In this document: piece by piece, positions 10,359 to 20,059 of the stretch
Layout: every line of letters starts with the position of its first letter
How positions within the stretch are numbered: the stretch's first letter is position 1
From: Liopterus haemorrhoidalis
Lineage: Eukaryota > Arthropoda > Insecta > Coleoptera > Dytiscidae
DNA length: 64,000 bases
Assembly: GCA_963971575.1 (NCBI GenBank)
Contig: OZ020623.1
Span: 17,424,980-17,488,979 of the forward strand
Direction: 5' to 3'
Translations under genes and position numbers: made by a program
The notes under the pieces: generated by a model
What the model was told of the DNA's origin: nothing
What the model saw: only the letters and a program-made list of their open reading frames with translations
The model's database searches: none

Positions 10359-10710
10359 CAGAGCCGACGTGAGGGTCTGCGGCGCCCGTAGGCAAGATTT
10401 AATTGAGCGCCCCTAAGTAGGGTGCAATTAGCTTTTTTCGAGATCTTCCCTTCTAAATTTGATCTAAAACAAAAAAGGTCCTTACTTTTACATTTTAAGT
10501 GAAGACCTAAAAAAAAAGGTTCTCACTTCTCAATTTAAAGTGAAGACCTAAAAAAAAAAGGTCCTCACTTCTAAAATTACATTTCACTACCTTACTTTTA
10601 TATTTATTTGGCCATTTAGCACCCTTTCGAATCTCACGTCAGCGCCCCCTTCGCAGTGAGTGGCGCCCGAATGCACCGCATGCCTTGCATGCCCGTCAGA
10701 GCCGGCTCTA
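10359..10710. mobile_element. hAT-type MITE with internal 40-bp minisatellite
   Basis: CAGAGCCGACGTGA and the inverse TCAGAGCCGGCTCTA are terminal, and GTTACCAG is duplicated exactly at 10351-10358 and 10711-10718. Inside, 10474-10575 has about three copies of a unit containing AAAAGGTCCTCACTTCT and AAGTGAAGACCTAAAAA. The same unit type occurs inside a different hAT MITE at 52391-52611. Confidence 0.88.
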
Positions 10711-11060
10711 GTTACCAGAATTCAAAAAGTCCAAAAAAAAAAACTGTAGAATTCATTAAATTAGTCATATTTGACATTTTTAATAGCAATTATATGAGAC
10801 AACAACTTTGTAAAAAGCCTCTAAACCAGTAGTTCCCAAACTTATTTTGACGCGGAACCCCAATAATCTGTAATTAGAGATGGGAATTTCGGGTCAGTTT
10901 GCGGAACCGGATTACTGGAGGTCGTTCAGTTTGCTGAGCCGGCTCATTGATCCGGCTAAGTAAACCTGTTCTCGAGACACAGGTCGGTCAGTTGTCGGTC
11001 GTTCGTTTAATACGGTTGTTGGTTTACAATATGTAGGTAGAACGTAGCTCAGCGGAACCG
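10711..11060. repeat. Partial hAT ends beside the LINE
   Basis: CAGTAGTTCCCAAACTTA at 10834 resembles the end of the MITE at 6696, and TAATTAGAGATGGGAATTTC at about 10872 resembles a second hAT end, whose possible partner CCATCTCTAATTA lies at 19121-19133. The sequence up to 11060 has GGAACCGG and CCGGCT motifs. These look like truncated elements into which the LINE block was inserted. Confidence 0.4.
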
Positions 11061-11459
11061 GTTCTTATTTATTTATTTATTGAATGGGGAATTAAACAGA
11101 GATTTGACTCTCCTAGTAATTTCCCATGGAGTTACAATGTGTACATTTAGAATTTACATACATTTATATAAGAATAATATATCATATTTTTAACATTAAG
11201 AGCTAAGCTAAGTTATAACTTGTCTCACTTCAGACTTAAATTGTGAGAAGGTAATGAAGAAAATATCACAGCCCCTAAAATGTTGATCAAATAGAATCAT
11301 CATTCTATTTAAAGGTGAATTCATTCCGGCGTTTGTAGTTATATTATTGATATAGAATGTATTGTTTTGTCGTGAGTTCATTCTGGGTACATTAAAATTA
11401 ATAGTTTCCAGTACATTATGGCAGTCGATCATCTGGTTTACAATTTTATATACAATGTA

Positions 11460-12774
11460 CAAGGTGTTTCAAAAGAAATTTTATATTTAGTGGATCGATA
11501 AAAAAAAAAAAAAAGTAAGCCGTATATAGAAAAAATGTTTATTAATTATTAAAATACACTTTTTGGGGATTTATTTCTTAAAAATAATATCGTCTAAATG
11601 TAGACCCTCGCGTTCTCGGCACTCATTTAATCGAACAGTAAAATTACTTATGACGTCTCGGCAGGTGGACTCAGGGATGGCTGCCATTTCGTGACGGATA
11701 TTTTCTTTCAAATGCGCCAGTGAAGTCGTTTTATTGGCGTAAACTTTAGATTTAAGATAACCCCATAGGAAAAAGTCTATAGGGGTTAGATCTGGACTGC
11801 GTGGAGGCCAATTTATGTCACCTCTCCGGGAGATCAATTTGCCTGAGAAAATTTCACGAACACGTGGCAGAGACATATTGGACGTGTGTGAAGTTGCTCC
11901 GTCCTGTTGGAACCATGTTCTTTGGTTATAGCCAGGAAAATTTTGCAGTTCAGGTAACAAGAAGTTGTCTAACATCTCCACATAACGCTCTGAATTCACT
12001 GTAACTGCACGCCCCCTTTCGTCTTCAAAAAAGTAAGGGCCGATAATTCCTCGCGTCGACATCGCAGCCCATACGGTCACTTTAGGCGAATGTAGGGGTT
12101 TCTGATGTTTGCGTTTCGGATTCGTTGCACTCCAGCAGCGGCAGTTCTGCTTATTTACGTGGCCATTAAGATGAAAATGAGCTTCATCCGAAAACAAAAT
12201 GTTGGTAAACGTTGAAAATCGCTCAATCACCTGATTTAGGAAATTAAGCCTCTGACTGGCATCTTGGGGCTTTAATTCTTGCACCAATTGAATTTTGTAG
12301 GGGTGCAGCTTTAGGTCTTTGTGCATAATGCGATGTAATGATGATCTATGCACATTTAAAGCACTTGCGCGCTTCCGAATTGAAAGGTTCGGGTCGTCCC
12401 GAACAGACTGATTAACATTCTCCACGTTTTCTACCGTTCTTGATGACCTAGGTCGCCCGGATTTTGATTTATTCAGCGTTGTACCAGTCTCTTCAAACTT
12501 TTTAACCCAATGTCGAATGAGAGGAATGCTTGGCGCATCATTTAAGTGGCGAAAACCTCGAATACTGCAGAATTTTCTACGCGCTACAGTCGCCGAATCA
12601 CCGTTTTTGTAAAACTCTCGCACGCGTAACGCGCGGTCTGCTCCCGAGAAACGCTCCATAGCGACTGAATTCCCAAGAGCCAGGCTACCGATTGACATAA
12701 CCCCCGCGCCCCTCGGATACGTTGCGTTCACGCAGTAAGCTAAATAAATATAAAATTTCTTTTGAGACACCTTG
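11460..12774 (-). mobile_element. Apparently intact mariner/IS630-like transposon
   Basis: The ends CAAGGTGTTTCAAAAGAAAT (left) and CAAGGTGTCTCAAAAGAAAT (right, inverted) differ by one base and both continue TTTATATTTA. TA flanks the element at 11458-11459 and 12775-12776. The target is the end of the LINE A ORF2, which resumes correctly on both sides. It encodes an uninterrupted transposase on the minus strand. Confidence 0.93.
11571..12659 (-). CDS. Mariner-like transposase with DUF4817-type N-terminus
   Basis: From ATG at 12659 the protein has 362 residues (an upstream in-frame ATG at 12698 would add 13). It begins MERFSGADRALRVREFYKNG, a helix-turn-helix region of the DUF4817 type, then GRPRSSRTVENVENV, SIRKRASALNVHRSSLHRIM (second HTH), and the catalytic core ILFSDEAHFHLNG, TWFQQDGATSHT and WPPRSPDLTPIDFFLWGYLK. 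All three acidic positions are Asp, with 36 residues by my count between the second and third. There are no stops. Upstream the frame runs by chance into the LINE reverse transcriptase, so a 713-residue reading frame is not a real fusion. It would cut and paste the element between its TIRs at TA. Confidence 0.9.
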   Translation of the reverse strand: MERFSGADRALRVREFYKNGDSATVARRKFCSIRGFRHLNDAPSIPLIRHWVKKFEETGTTLNKSKSGRPRSSRTVENVENVNQSVRDDPNLSIRKRASALNVHRSSLHRIMHKDLKLHPYKIQLVQELKPQDASQRLNFLNQVIERFSTFTNILFSDEAHFHLNGHVNKQNCRCWSATNPKRKHQKPLHSPKVTVWAAMSTRGIIGPYFFEDERGRAVTVNSERYVEMLDNFLLPELQNFPGYNQRTWFQQDGATSHTSNMSLPRVREIFSGKLISRRGDINWPPRSPDLTPIDFFLWGYLKSKVYANKTTSLAHLKENIRHEMAAIPESTCRDVISNFTVRLNECREREGLHLDDIIFKK

Positions 12775-14425
12775 TACATATCGGACTGAATACGGCGTTT
12801 TACCAAGCTTACTAAACTATAGCGAGTGAGGCGATCATCATAAGTACTCGGAATATTATTTCTATGGAATTTGAAATCAAGATATTTGGTGAATCGTCTC
12901 TGCACTGATTCTATTCTGTTTATATGAACCTGATACTGTGAGGACCATATTGTAATAGCATATTCCAGGCGAGTAACCACGAGGGATTTATAAAGTTGAA
13001 TGAGGCTAGTAGATTTATTAAATTCTTTGCAAGTCCGGAATATGAAACCCATAGTTTTAAAGGCGGATTTAGTGGTTAGGTCAATATGAATGTTAAATTT
13101 CAATTTATTATCAAAGTACACCCCTAGGTCTTTAACAACCTGCAGTGGTTTAAGAGTAACACCTCCGATCGAGTACTGAAAAACTGGGTTATGTTTCCTG
13201 GTGAAGCTGATGGAGTTGCATTTATCTAGGTTTAAGAAGAGTTTGTTATTAGAGCAGTATGAATGAAAATTACTTAAATCTGAACTAAGATCTAGACAAT
13301 CCTGGAGTGTGACAATATTTTTGTAAATTTTTAGATCATCGGCATATAAGATGAAATTAGAATGGTGAAAGCTTGATGTTATGTCATTTAAAAAGATAAT
13401 AAATAAGATCGGGCCAAGGTGGGAGCCCTGTGGCACACCTGAAGTTATTTCAACAAAGGTGGATACGCAGTTGTTAATAGCAACAGCTTGGCTACGGTTT
13501 GATATATAGGAATCAATCCAGCGGAGAAGATTACCGTGAATGCCTATCGAGCTTAGTTTTGAAACAAGTAAACTGTGGTTAACTTTATCAAAGGCTTTCG
13601 TGAAGTCCGTATATATGACGACATGACGACCACTTGTCCCCCTATATCCAGTTTCGAATTGAGGTATCCACTGTACACTAGTAGATTTGATAATGTGGAT
13701 CTTTTGCCGCAAAAACCGTGCTGTTGCGGAACTATAATGGATTTTAAAGAATTAGACAGGAAGGTAGTGATAATGCGCTCGAATATTTTACCAAATATCC
13801 TTAATTTAGAGATGGGCATATAATTTGAAATGTTATTGATGTCACCATTTTTGTGTATCGGGGTTATGAAAGCCTGTTTCCATTTCGCTGGAAATATACC
13901 ACTAGAAAGCGATTTATTGTAAATGATACATAAAGGTTCGCTTAAAGTGGCACTACAATTTTTAATAAAAAAAGGTGATATGCCATCGGGGCCATATCCT
14001 TTATTTACATCAATTGAATTTAGAGCTTTTACAATATCAGGTTTATGAATAAATTTTAGGTTAATAGTGGTGGGTGATCTTTGAAGGTAGTCTACATGAT
14101 GTAATGAAGTTGAGGGTTCAAAATTAAGGTGAAAGATTTTATAAAATAAACCACAGACATCAGGATAATTATCCACACGTTCATCAACTAAGTACATATC
14201 TTGGGGAATACGCGAGGTATTTTTTTTTGTAGATATTAAATTCCAGACATTTTTTGGGTTATCCTTTAAATTATTTTCTGTGGAATTAATCCACCAATCA
14301 TCAGTTTGGATTTCGAAAAAATTTATCAACGATTCAGCAAGCCCATAGAATAGTAAATCAAATAGACAAGAGCCTTGAAGAGAAGAAATATTGTGCTGCC
14401 GTATTTCTTGACGTTTCGCAAGCAT
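12775..14425 (-). pseudogene. LINE A reverse transcriptase (ORF2 middle)
   Basis: Two overlapping frames carry the enzyme. 14287-13650 has STENNLKDNPKNVWNLIS, YGPDGISPFFIKNC, GIFPAKWKQAFITPIHKNGD and QHGFCGKRSTLSNLLVY. After a frameshift near 13640, the other frame has VIYTDFTKAFDKVNH, GVPQGSHLGPILF, FILYADDLKIYKN, then KDLGVYFDNKLKFN and the thumb region. These are RT motifs 1-7 of a LINE. The protein cannot be made in one piece. Confidence 0.85.
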
Positions 14426-15461
14426 TTGATAAAGTGTGGCATACAGGTCTGCTTTATAAACTAAAAAATCTCCTATCCAGCAATTATTACTTTCTTTTTA
14501 AGTCCTACTTGACAGATAGAAACTTTTCAGTAAATATAATGATGCCCTATCAATTTACTATCCCATAACATCAGGTGTTCCCCAAGGTAGTGTACTTGGG
14601 CCATTCCTTTACCTACTGTATACTGCAGATATACCTGAGACAGACGACACTATGATAGCTGCATTTGCTGATGACGTTGCTCTACTATCAACAAACGACG
14701 ATCCTAACGAAGTTTCTGCAAATCTTCAAAGATATTTAAACCTTATAAACGATTGGTACAATAAATGGAGAACTAAAGTAAACCAGTCTAAATCTGCCCA
14801 AGTCACGTTTACAACCAGACTCAGTATTCAACAATCAACGACATTCCAGTTCCCATAAAAACTGAAGTGAAATACCTTGGATTGCATTTGGACCAACGAT
14901 TGACCTGGTGTAAACACATACAAGCCAAACGTAAGCAGTTAGACCTAAATTTTGCCAAATGTACTGGCTTCTGGGTATGAAATCAAAATTAACAGTTTCA
15001 AATAAAATTTTGCTTTATAAGACCATACTCAAGCCCATATGGTCGTATGGACTTCAATTATGGGGATGTGCCAAGCCGACCAGATTAAAAATAATACAGC
15101 GATTCCAATCAAAAACGCTTCGAGCTTTAGTGAATGCACCTTGGTACGTCTCAAATAAAATGATCCATGAAGACCTCAAAATCCCTTTCATCACGGAAGA
15201 AATTCATAAAGTTGCCAACAAATACCATGACCGACTCATTGGACATGAAAATGAACTTGTGGGTAATTTAATAAATGACCTCGACAACAGAAGGTTAAAG
15301 AGACTTTGGCCAAACGACCTACCGCAACACTGAAGACAGTGATATATAAGGAGAAACGTCACTGGATGTCTCCCTTACATGCCGACTACTTTCATCTCAT
15401 TTACTTAATACTTGCAATGAAGTAGATTGTAAATTTAAAAAAAATAAAAAAAAAAATAAAT
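14296..15461 (+). mobile_element. 5'-truncated jockey-type LINE inserted in LINE A
   Basis: On the plus strand it starts within the RT (HQFGFRKNLSTIQQAHRI), continues VFLDVSQAFDKVWHTGLLYK, a FADDVALLSTNDDPNEV catalytic region and the C-terminal KPIWSYGLQLWGCAKPT, and ends after the stop at about 15333 with an A-rich tail (15436-15462). ATTAATCCA is duplicated at 14287-14295 and 15463-15471, and the LINE A reading WIN is continuous if the insert is removed. It has several stops and is 5'-truncated, typical of target-primed integration. Confidence 0.85.
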
Positions 15462-15470
15462 AAAATTAAT

Positions 15471-16430
15471 CCAGTCACGATAATCTTTTTTGACAGCTTT
15501 CTGCAACCTACGTCGCAAGATTGAATATGAGTTATAAGCTGTCCGCTGACAGTATATCTTCCATTTTTTGTGGTATTTATTTTTTTCATGGAAAATTTTG
15601 ATTGTTGAGGTTTTATACCAGGTAGGAAATTTATCTGATTTTTTCAATTTTGTGGGTACATTTATATCAATAATATTATTAAGAATGTTATAAAAATTAC
15701 CAACAGAGTGATTGACATCACGCGAGGAAAGAATTTCAGCCCAATTTTTTAATGATATTGAGTCATTTATTTGATCAAAGTCGGCGCTAAGGAAATCACG
15801 TGTCGAGAAATTTACTTTTGAGAAATTAACAGATTTTTTAAAATGATAATTAAATTTTATAGCTTTGTGGTGTAAATCTTCAGTAGTGAGAGGATATCCA
15901 CAGGATTCGACTGTAATATTTTCCTCATTACATAACACTAAATCTAAAACTTTCTTATTTACATTAACAATATTGTTGAATTGCATGAAACTCGTCAAAG
16001 CAAAACAGTCTAAAAACATAGCGGACTTAAAGTCATGAGTTGTTGATGGAGTGACATAACTAACGTTATCACTATTTGACCAGATGATATTAGGCAAATT
16101 AAAATCACCTACAAGGACAAAAGTATCCTCAGGATGAAGTATCCTCAGGATGAAAAATAATTGAACTGACATTATCTACAAAAGTATTTAATTTATCGCG
16201 ATCTGTATAATCCGGGATATAGACACAGCATACATGTAATTTAGATTTTACATTTGGCAATGTCAAAGATATCAAACATCCTCAATTGACTCTGTTTTCC
16301 ATTGACGCTTTTCCTCAACTTGAATGTTATTCCTAACAGCGATTAAAATACCGCCGACATTTTTTTTTTTTTGATGTGTGAATATCTCTGTCACGCCGAA
16401 AAACAAAATAATCATCATCTATAATATAAT
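15471..16430 (-). pseudogene. LINE A endonuclease, second part
   Basis: The minus strand reads YFVFRRDRDIHTS, then GGILIAVRNNI, KLHVCCVYIPDYTD, DTFVLVGDFNLPNIIW and DLVLCNEENI, followed by LSRRDVNHSV-like segments and KAVKKDYRDWIN at the junction with the jockey insertion. VLVGDFN is the catalytic AP-endonuclease motif of LINEs. There are frameshifts near 16370 (poly-T) and an in-frame stop around 16280. Confidence 0.75.
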
Positions 16431-16848
16431 ACCCCAACCTGTGTCCTTGGCTGGGTGGATGCGTGGAAATTGTCTGAAACAATTGAGTGAGGTACCGAAA
16501 TGTAACGATTATTATATATTAATTTATGTATTGGACAGTAGTGTGCTGTGAATTTTTGTTTTGAGTGTTGACAATAAATTAGTAAAAATGACAGTTGTGT
16601 TTTTCATTAAAAAATCACTTCATAATTATTAATTTAGTTGTGAAATACACGGATCGGTTTTTTTACGAAACAAAACACAGTAAAACGTTATCTTTCCGTG
16701 ATATTCGACATTTTTGATTAAAATTATATTACCAGAAAAATAATTATTTTAAAAAATATTTGGTTTTGATGAAAGTAAGTAAGAAAAATGTGACTTTTTT
16801 TTCTTTATTATGATTTTTTCAATGCTTTATTATTTTTTTATTGTTACG

Positions 16849-16983
16849 CAGTGCCGGCTGTGGGTTTTGCGGGGCCCCGGGAAATAATGCATTTGGTGTC
16901 AAAAACTTGCCCTAGCTACTAATAATTGTTAGAAATAAGCCTCGGGAAAAATCTCCGAAGTCCCGACCTCTGAGCCGGCCCTG
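16849..16983. mobile_element. Short hAT-type MITE
   Basis: CAGTGCCGGCTGTG and the inverse TCTGAGCCGGCCCTG are terminal. The flanks TTGTTACG and TTTCTACG agree at six of eight positions, consistent with an old 8-bp duplication. Length is 135 bases. Confidence 0.7.
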
Positions 16984-16996
16984 TTTCTACGATTTC

Positions 16997-17315
16997 TTTA
17001 CAATATCCCACTGCAAACTCTATAGAGATGGCAGCACATAACGACTACACTAAAGAATTATCAATGGATCTAAAACAATGGTTTCTGTTTATTTATCACA
17101 TTAAAATATCATTTACCTTTTAGTTTAGGTTAGATTCACCTTAAAAGCACTATCTTAGGTTATGGTTGATAAATGTTTATTTTTATTTTTTTATAAACCA
17201 CCTAAAAATAAATTATGTTTTAAAAGTTCTGCACAGTCCCACCTGTTTGGAATCTGTATATTGAACAAATGACGTGTGTGTGACGCATGCGCAGTGTTCA
17301 GTGGGATATTGTAAA
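16997..17315. mobile_element. Inverted-repeat MITE
   Basis: TTTACAATATCCCACTG is repeated exactly in inverted orientation (CAGTGGGATATTGTAAA) at the other end. It lies 13 bases from the hAT MITE. There is no coding sequence and no clear target duplication. Confidence 0.65.
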
Positions 17316-17842
17316 TCTACCCCCAAATGTGAACACAATATATTAAATCGGGCAAACAATTAAATTTTACTGTGCAATAGTTTCTCACGATTTATTTCAA
17401 ACTGATTTGAGATACAGTGTAAGTACGCTTTATTCCGTGTGTGTATTTTTTCATGTGTGCTTTTTTCCGTGTGCGTATTAATCCGTGTGCGTATTCCTCC
17501 GTGTGCGTTTTTTCGTGTGCGTATTTTTATATTATATAAGAAAATGGAAAATTAATTTTAATAAATATATTTTAAATTTAATGTCTTAAATCATTTTTAG
17601 TTTTAACATTATAAATATAATGCACTGAGTGAAAATGAATCATTTTCCCATCTTAAAAAGTTAATGAATAAATAATTCGGAATAATACTCATTATTTGTC
17701 CAGTTTTTAATAATAGGCGAAGAGTTGATTCAATTTGAATTGGATGAAGTTAGGCGTATGGATAGAGAAAGAAGTCTGAGGTGCCGAACAAGTTCCACAT
17801 TAAGGTAATGATTTGTTTGCCAAGACAGTTGGCAATGGGTCC

Positions 17843-18012
17843 ACTAGTTATTAAATAATTCACTATTATGAACTCCATCATTTAACCATGTTTCAACCAA
17901 GCAGATAACGTGATAATCAGGTATAGTAGAGTTACAGAAAATATTATTTACTTTGGATCGTAAACCACGAACATTTTGGTAATAACAGTTTATTGTGTTA
18001 ATGGACTTATGC
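17843..18012 (-). pseudogene. LINE A ORF2 start (endonuclease N-terminus)
   Basis: From ATG at 18012 the minus strand reads MHKSINTINCYYQNVRGLRS, KVNNIFCNSTIPDYHVICLV and ETWLNDGVHNSELF before the composite insertion. YYQNVRGLRSK and ETWLN are the N-terminal hallmarks of the LINE AP-endonuclease. Confidence 0.8.
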
Positions 18013-18089
18013 ATGATTAAGTATTTTTATTAATATATAAGAAAGTAAAAAATAAAGAATAAAGAGGAGTAAAAAGTAAAGAAAAACAA

Positions 18090-19060
18090 CTAAACTAATC
18101 TAGCTAATGCCATTTCATTTGTGATCTGAATAATTCTTGAAAAGTCATTTTGCCGTACTAAGATCTTACAGTCACGAACCCACACATACTTATAGTTATT
18201 ATCACGGCAAAAGTTCTTGGTTTTAAATAGCAAATTTTTATTTTCTACTATGAGATGATCGCTTACAAAAATGGGATTATTGTTATTGAAACCCCTACTA
18301 CCCCTAGCGGCAGCCAGGAAGTTTTGTTTCTCAATTCTGGAAGTGAATTTCACAATAATCGACTTGGGCTTCTGACCTGGTGATCTTGAGGGGACACGAT
18401 GACAAGCATCTATGGAGGCGGGGGTTAAAGTAAATCCAGTAACATCCCCGATTTCCTTGACGACACTAATCACGTTTTCTCCATTTTTTTCGGGTACGCC
18501 ACTGATCTCAATATTGTTTTTACGAGAATACTGCTGTAGATCTTGTATTTGCTGTTTCAAGTAATAATTTTCTTTTTCTACTTCGCTTACTTTAAGCTCC
18601 AAATTTTCAATTTTTTTAAAGGCTGTATTGAATTCAGTTATTTTTACATTGAAATTATCGACACTGGCACTACAAAATTCTACTGAATGCAACATATCAT
18701 ATTGTTTTTGCTTAAGAGCATCAAAATTCAGTAGGATTTCTTCAAATTTCGTGGAAATGTTGTCGATATTGCCCAGATGGTCCGGCTTAATTGGTGATGA
18801 CATTTTTAGATATGAATCGCAAACCAATAAAACACCTGGGGATTCACTAATGTTCACTAAAAACTGGCGGTAGATTGACGCATTTTGTGTGGAACAACTT
18901 TTTGCACACCCCGCTACAATGAATGCCTGGGTTGGATCTTGAAACAATGAGTTGACAGGAATCGCAGTAATCAGGCATTTTAATAATTGTAATAACCCCT
19001 GATATGTATGCAGCTTGCTTTGCGCTGAGTGATGTTGGTTGCGGACAAACAGAATTCAAA
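18090..19060 (-). pseudogene. LINE A ORF1, zinc finger plus coiled coil
   Basis: An N-terminal PHD-like finger (MPDYCDSCQLIVSRSNPGIH, then CSGVCKKLFHTKC) runs to about 18880 in one frame. The next frame continues from 18947 with a coiled coil (KKIENLELKVSEVEKENYYL), RKNNIEISGVPEKNGENVI, PSRSPGQKPKSIIVKF and a stop at 18090. The RKNNIEISGVPE and IIVKF--R blocks recall the FP25-like/L1-type RNA-binding domain found in ORF1 of some LINEs. Removing one frameshift around 18920 would join the two parts, so it is a near-intact ORF1. Confidence 0.75.
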
Positions 19061-19429
19061 GTTGCCGCTGGTAGACGAGCACGCTGTTTTGCAAGTTTGT
19101 ACACAGTTCACAAAAGTCCATCTCTAATTAAGAACCAAAAATAGTTTATTATGAAAATTTAGAAAAAAGTAGCAAAAATTTTCCGTATTATAAAAAACTA
19201 TAAAGGATACTCATATTCAAAATATATATTAACGAATTTTAGGGTTTAATATTGCTACAAAAATGTTCCGTAGGATATATATCACAATTTTCTTTATTTT
19301 CATTTTTGACGACAATTATAACGTTAAATTCGCTATTGAAGATTATTGTAACCCCTAAAGCAATACGAAGAAAACTTACTTCAGTGGCAAGAATATTTAC
19401 TAACGAAAAAAATTGCTCTGATCTATATA

Positions 19430-19632
19430 CAGAGTGATTATTTAATGGCGAGACGACGTCACTGAATTTTACGTGCCTCCTAGCAGAAATACTGGTGAAT
19501 ACTATGACATAATAACCTAAAATTTGATTATGAAGAAAAAAATGCACGCATAATCGCCTGCTACGATGTGTATGAAACGGCAAATTATTAAAACTTCCAG
19601 TGACGTCGTCTCGCCATTAAATAATCACTCTG
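19430..19632. mobile_element. MITE with 35-bp perfect inverted repeats
   Basis: The left end CAGAGTGATTATTTAATGG continues CGAGACGACGTCACTG, and the right end is its exact reverse complement. TA flanks both ends (19428-19429 and 19633-19634). Length is 203 bases. A mariner-type origin and recent insertion are likely. Confidence 0.9.
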
Positions 19633-19634
19633 TA

Positions 19635-20055
19635 GGTATGATTTATAAATCAGGAATAGTCACGGAGTAATTATAATAAATATCATAAAAATTATAATAA
19701 ATAATTTCGTAAGGTGCAAGATAAAATGCTTCACGTGATCGGCGCTGCCTTTGGCAATGAGTGATTCTCACATGGGCATTTTATGTGGCATTTTCCTGGG
19801 TTAGCACAACGGGACACTTATACGTGTTGTTACTAAATGTCTGTACTACCGATGTTTACAAAGAAGTTCGTACTTAAATTATTTGTATAAGAAGCACATA
19901 TTAATACAATGGTAGATTAAAACAAATAAATATATTTGAATGTAAAACGATTCGTAGCAACCAATTTCTTCTTGAACCGATTTCGAAATGGGCCTGATCT
20001 AAGCCGGCTACGACTACTTTTTTTCGGTAGCGAAGCAGCGGGTATACTGCTAGTT
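19635..20055. other. Non-coding stretch with an arthropod-type dispersed repeat end
   Basis: No exon was seen. The segment at 20005-20055 (CGGTAGCGAAGCAGCGGG, then TATACTGCTAGTTCTT) resembles a repeat terminus often seen in arthropod genomes; its class is not established here. Confidence 0.3.
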
Positions 20056-20059
20056 CTTC

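Larger units (their letters stand above)
16437..17842. mobile_element. Composite 1.4-kb insertion in the LINE A endonuclease
   Basis: The endonuclease reading breaks after SELFNN at 17843 and resumes at about 16430, so this stretch is foreign. It contains a hAT MITE (16849-16983), an inverted-repeat element (16997-17315), a GTGTGCGTATT-type minisatellite (17423-17530) and a short open exon-like segment (17717-17804). The outer boundaries and target duplication are not clear, and its class is unknown; a Helitron-like element is one possibility. Confidence 0.5.
11061..19110 (-). mobile_element. Two-ORF non-LTR retrotransposon (LINE A), three times interrupted
   Basis: Pieces on the minus strand read in order: ORF1 (19060-18090), the start of an endonuclease (18012-17843), its continuation (about 16430-15471), the reverse transcriptase (14287-12775) and the C-terminus (11459-11208), ending in an (AATA)n tail at 11061-11085. 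Interruptions are a composite insertion at 16437-17842, a jockey-type LINE at 14296-15461 and a mariner-like element at 11460-12774. The RT has YTDFTKAFDKVNH, SGVPQGSHLGPILFIIFLND and a FILYADD catalytic box. Frameshifts, for example near 13640, show it is inactive. Clade is probably CR1/jockey-like; this needs a search. Confidence 0.85.

Noticed and set aside
11571..13712. 713-codon open frame combining reverse transcriptase and transposase
   Set aside because: The mariner element inserted in the same strand and frame as the LINE. TIRs at 11460 and 12774 and the TA duplication prove an insertion, so it is not a true fusion gene.
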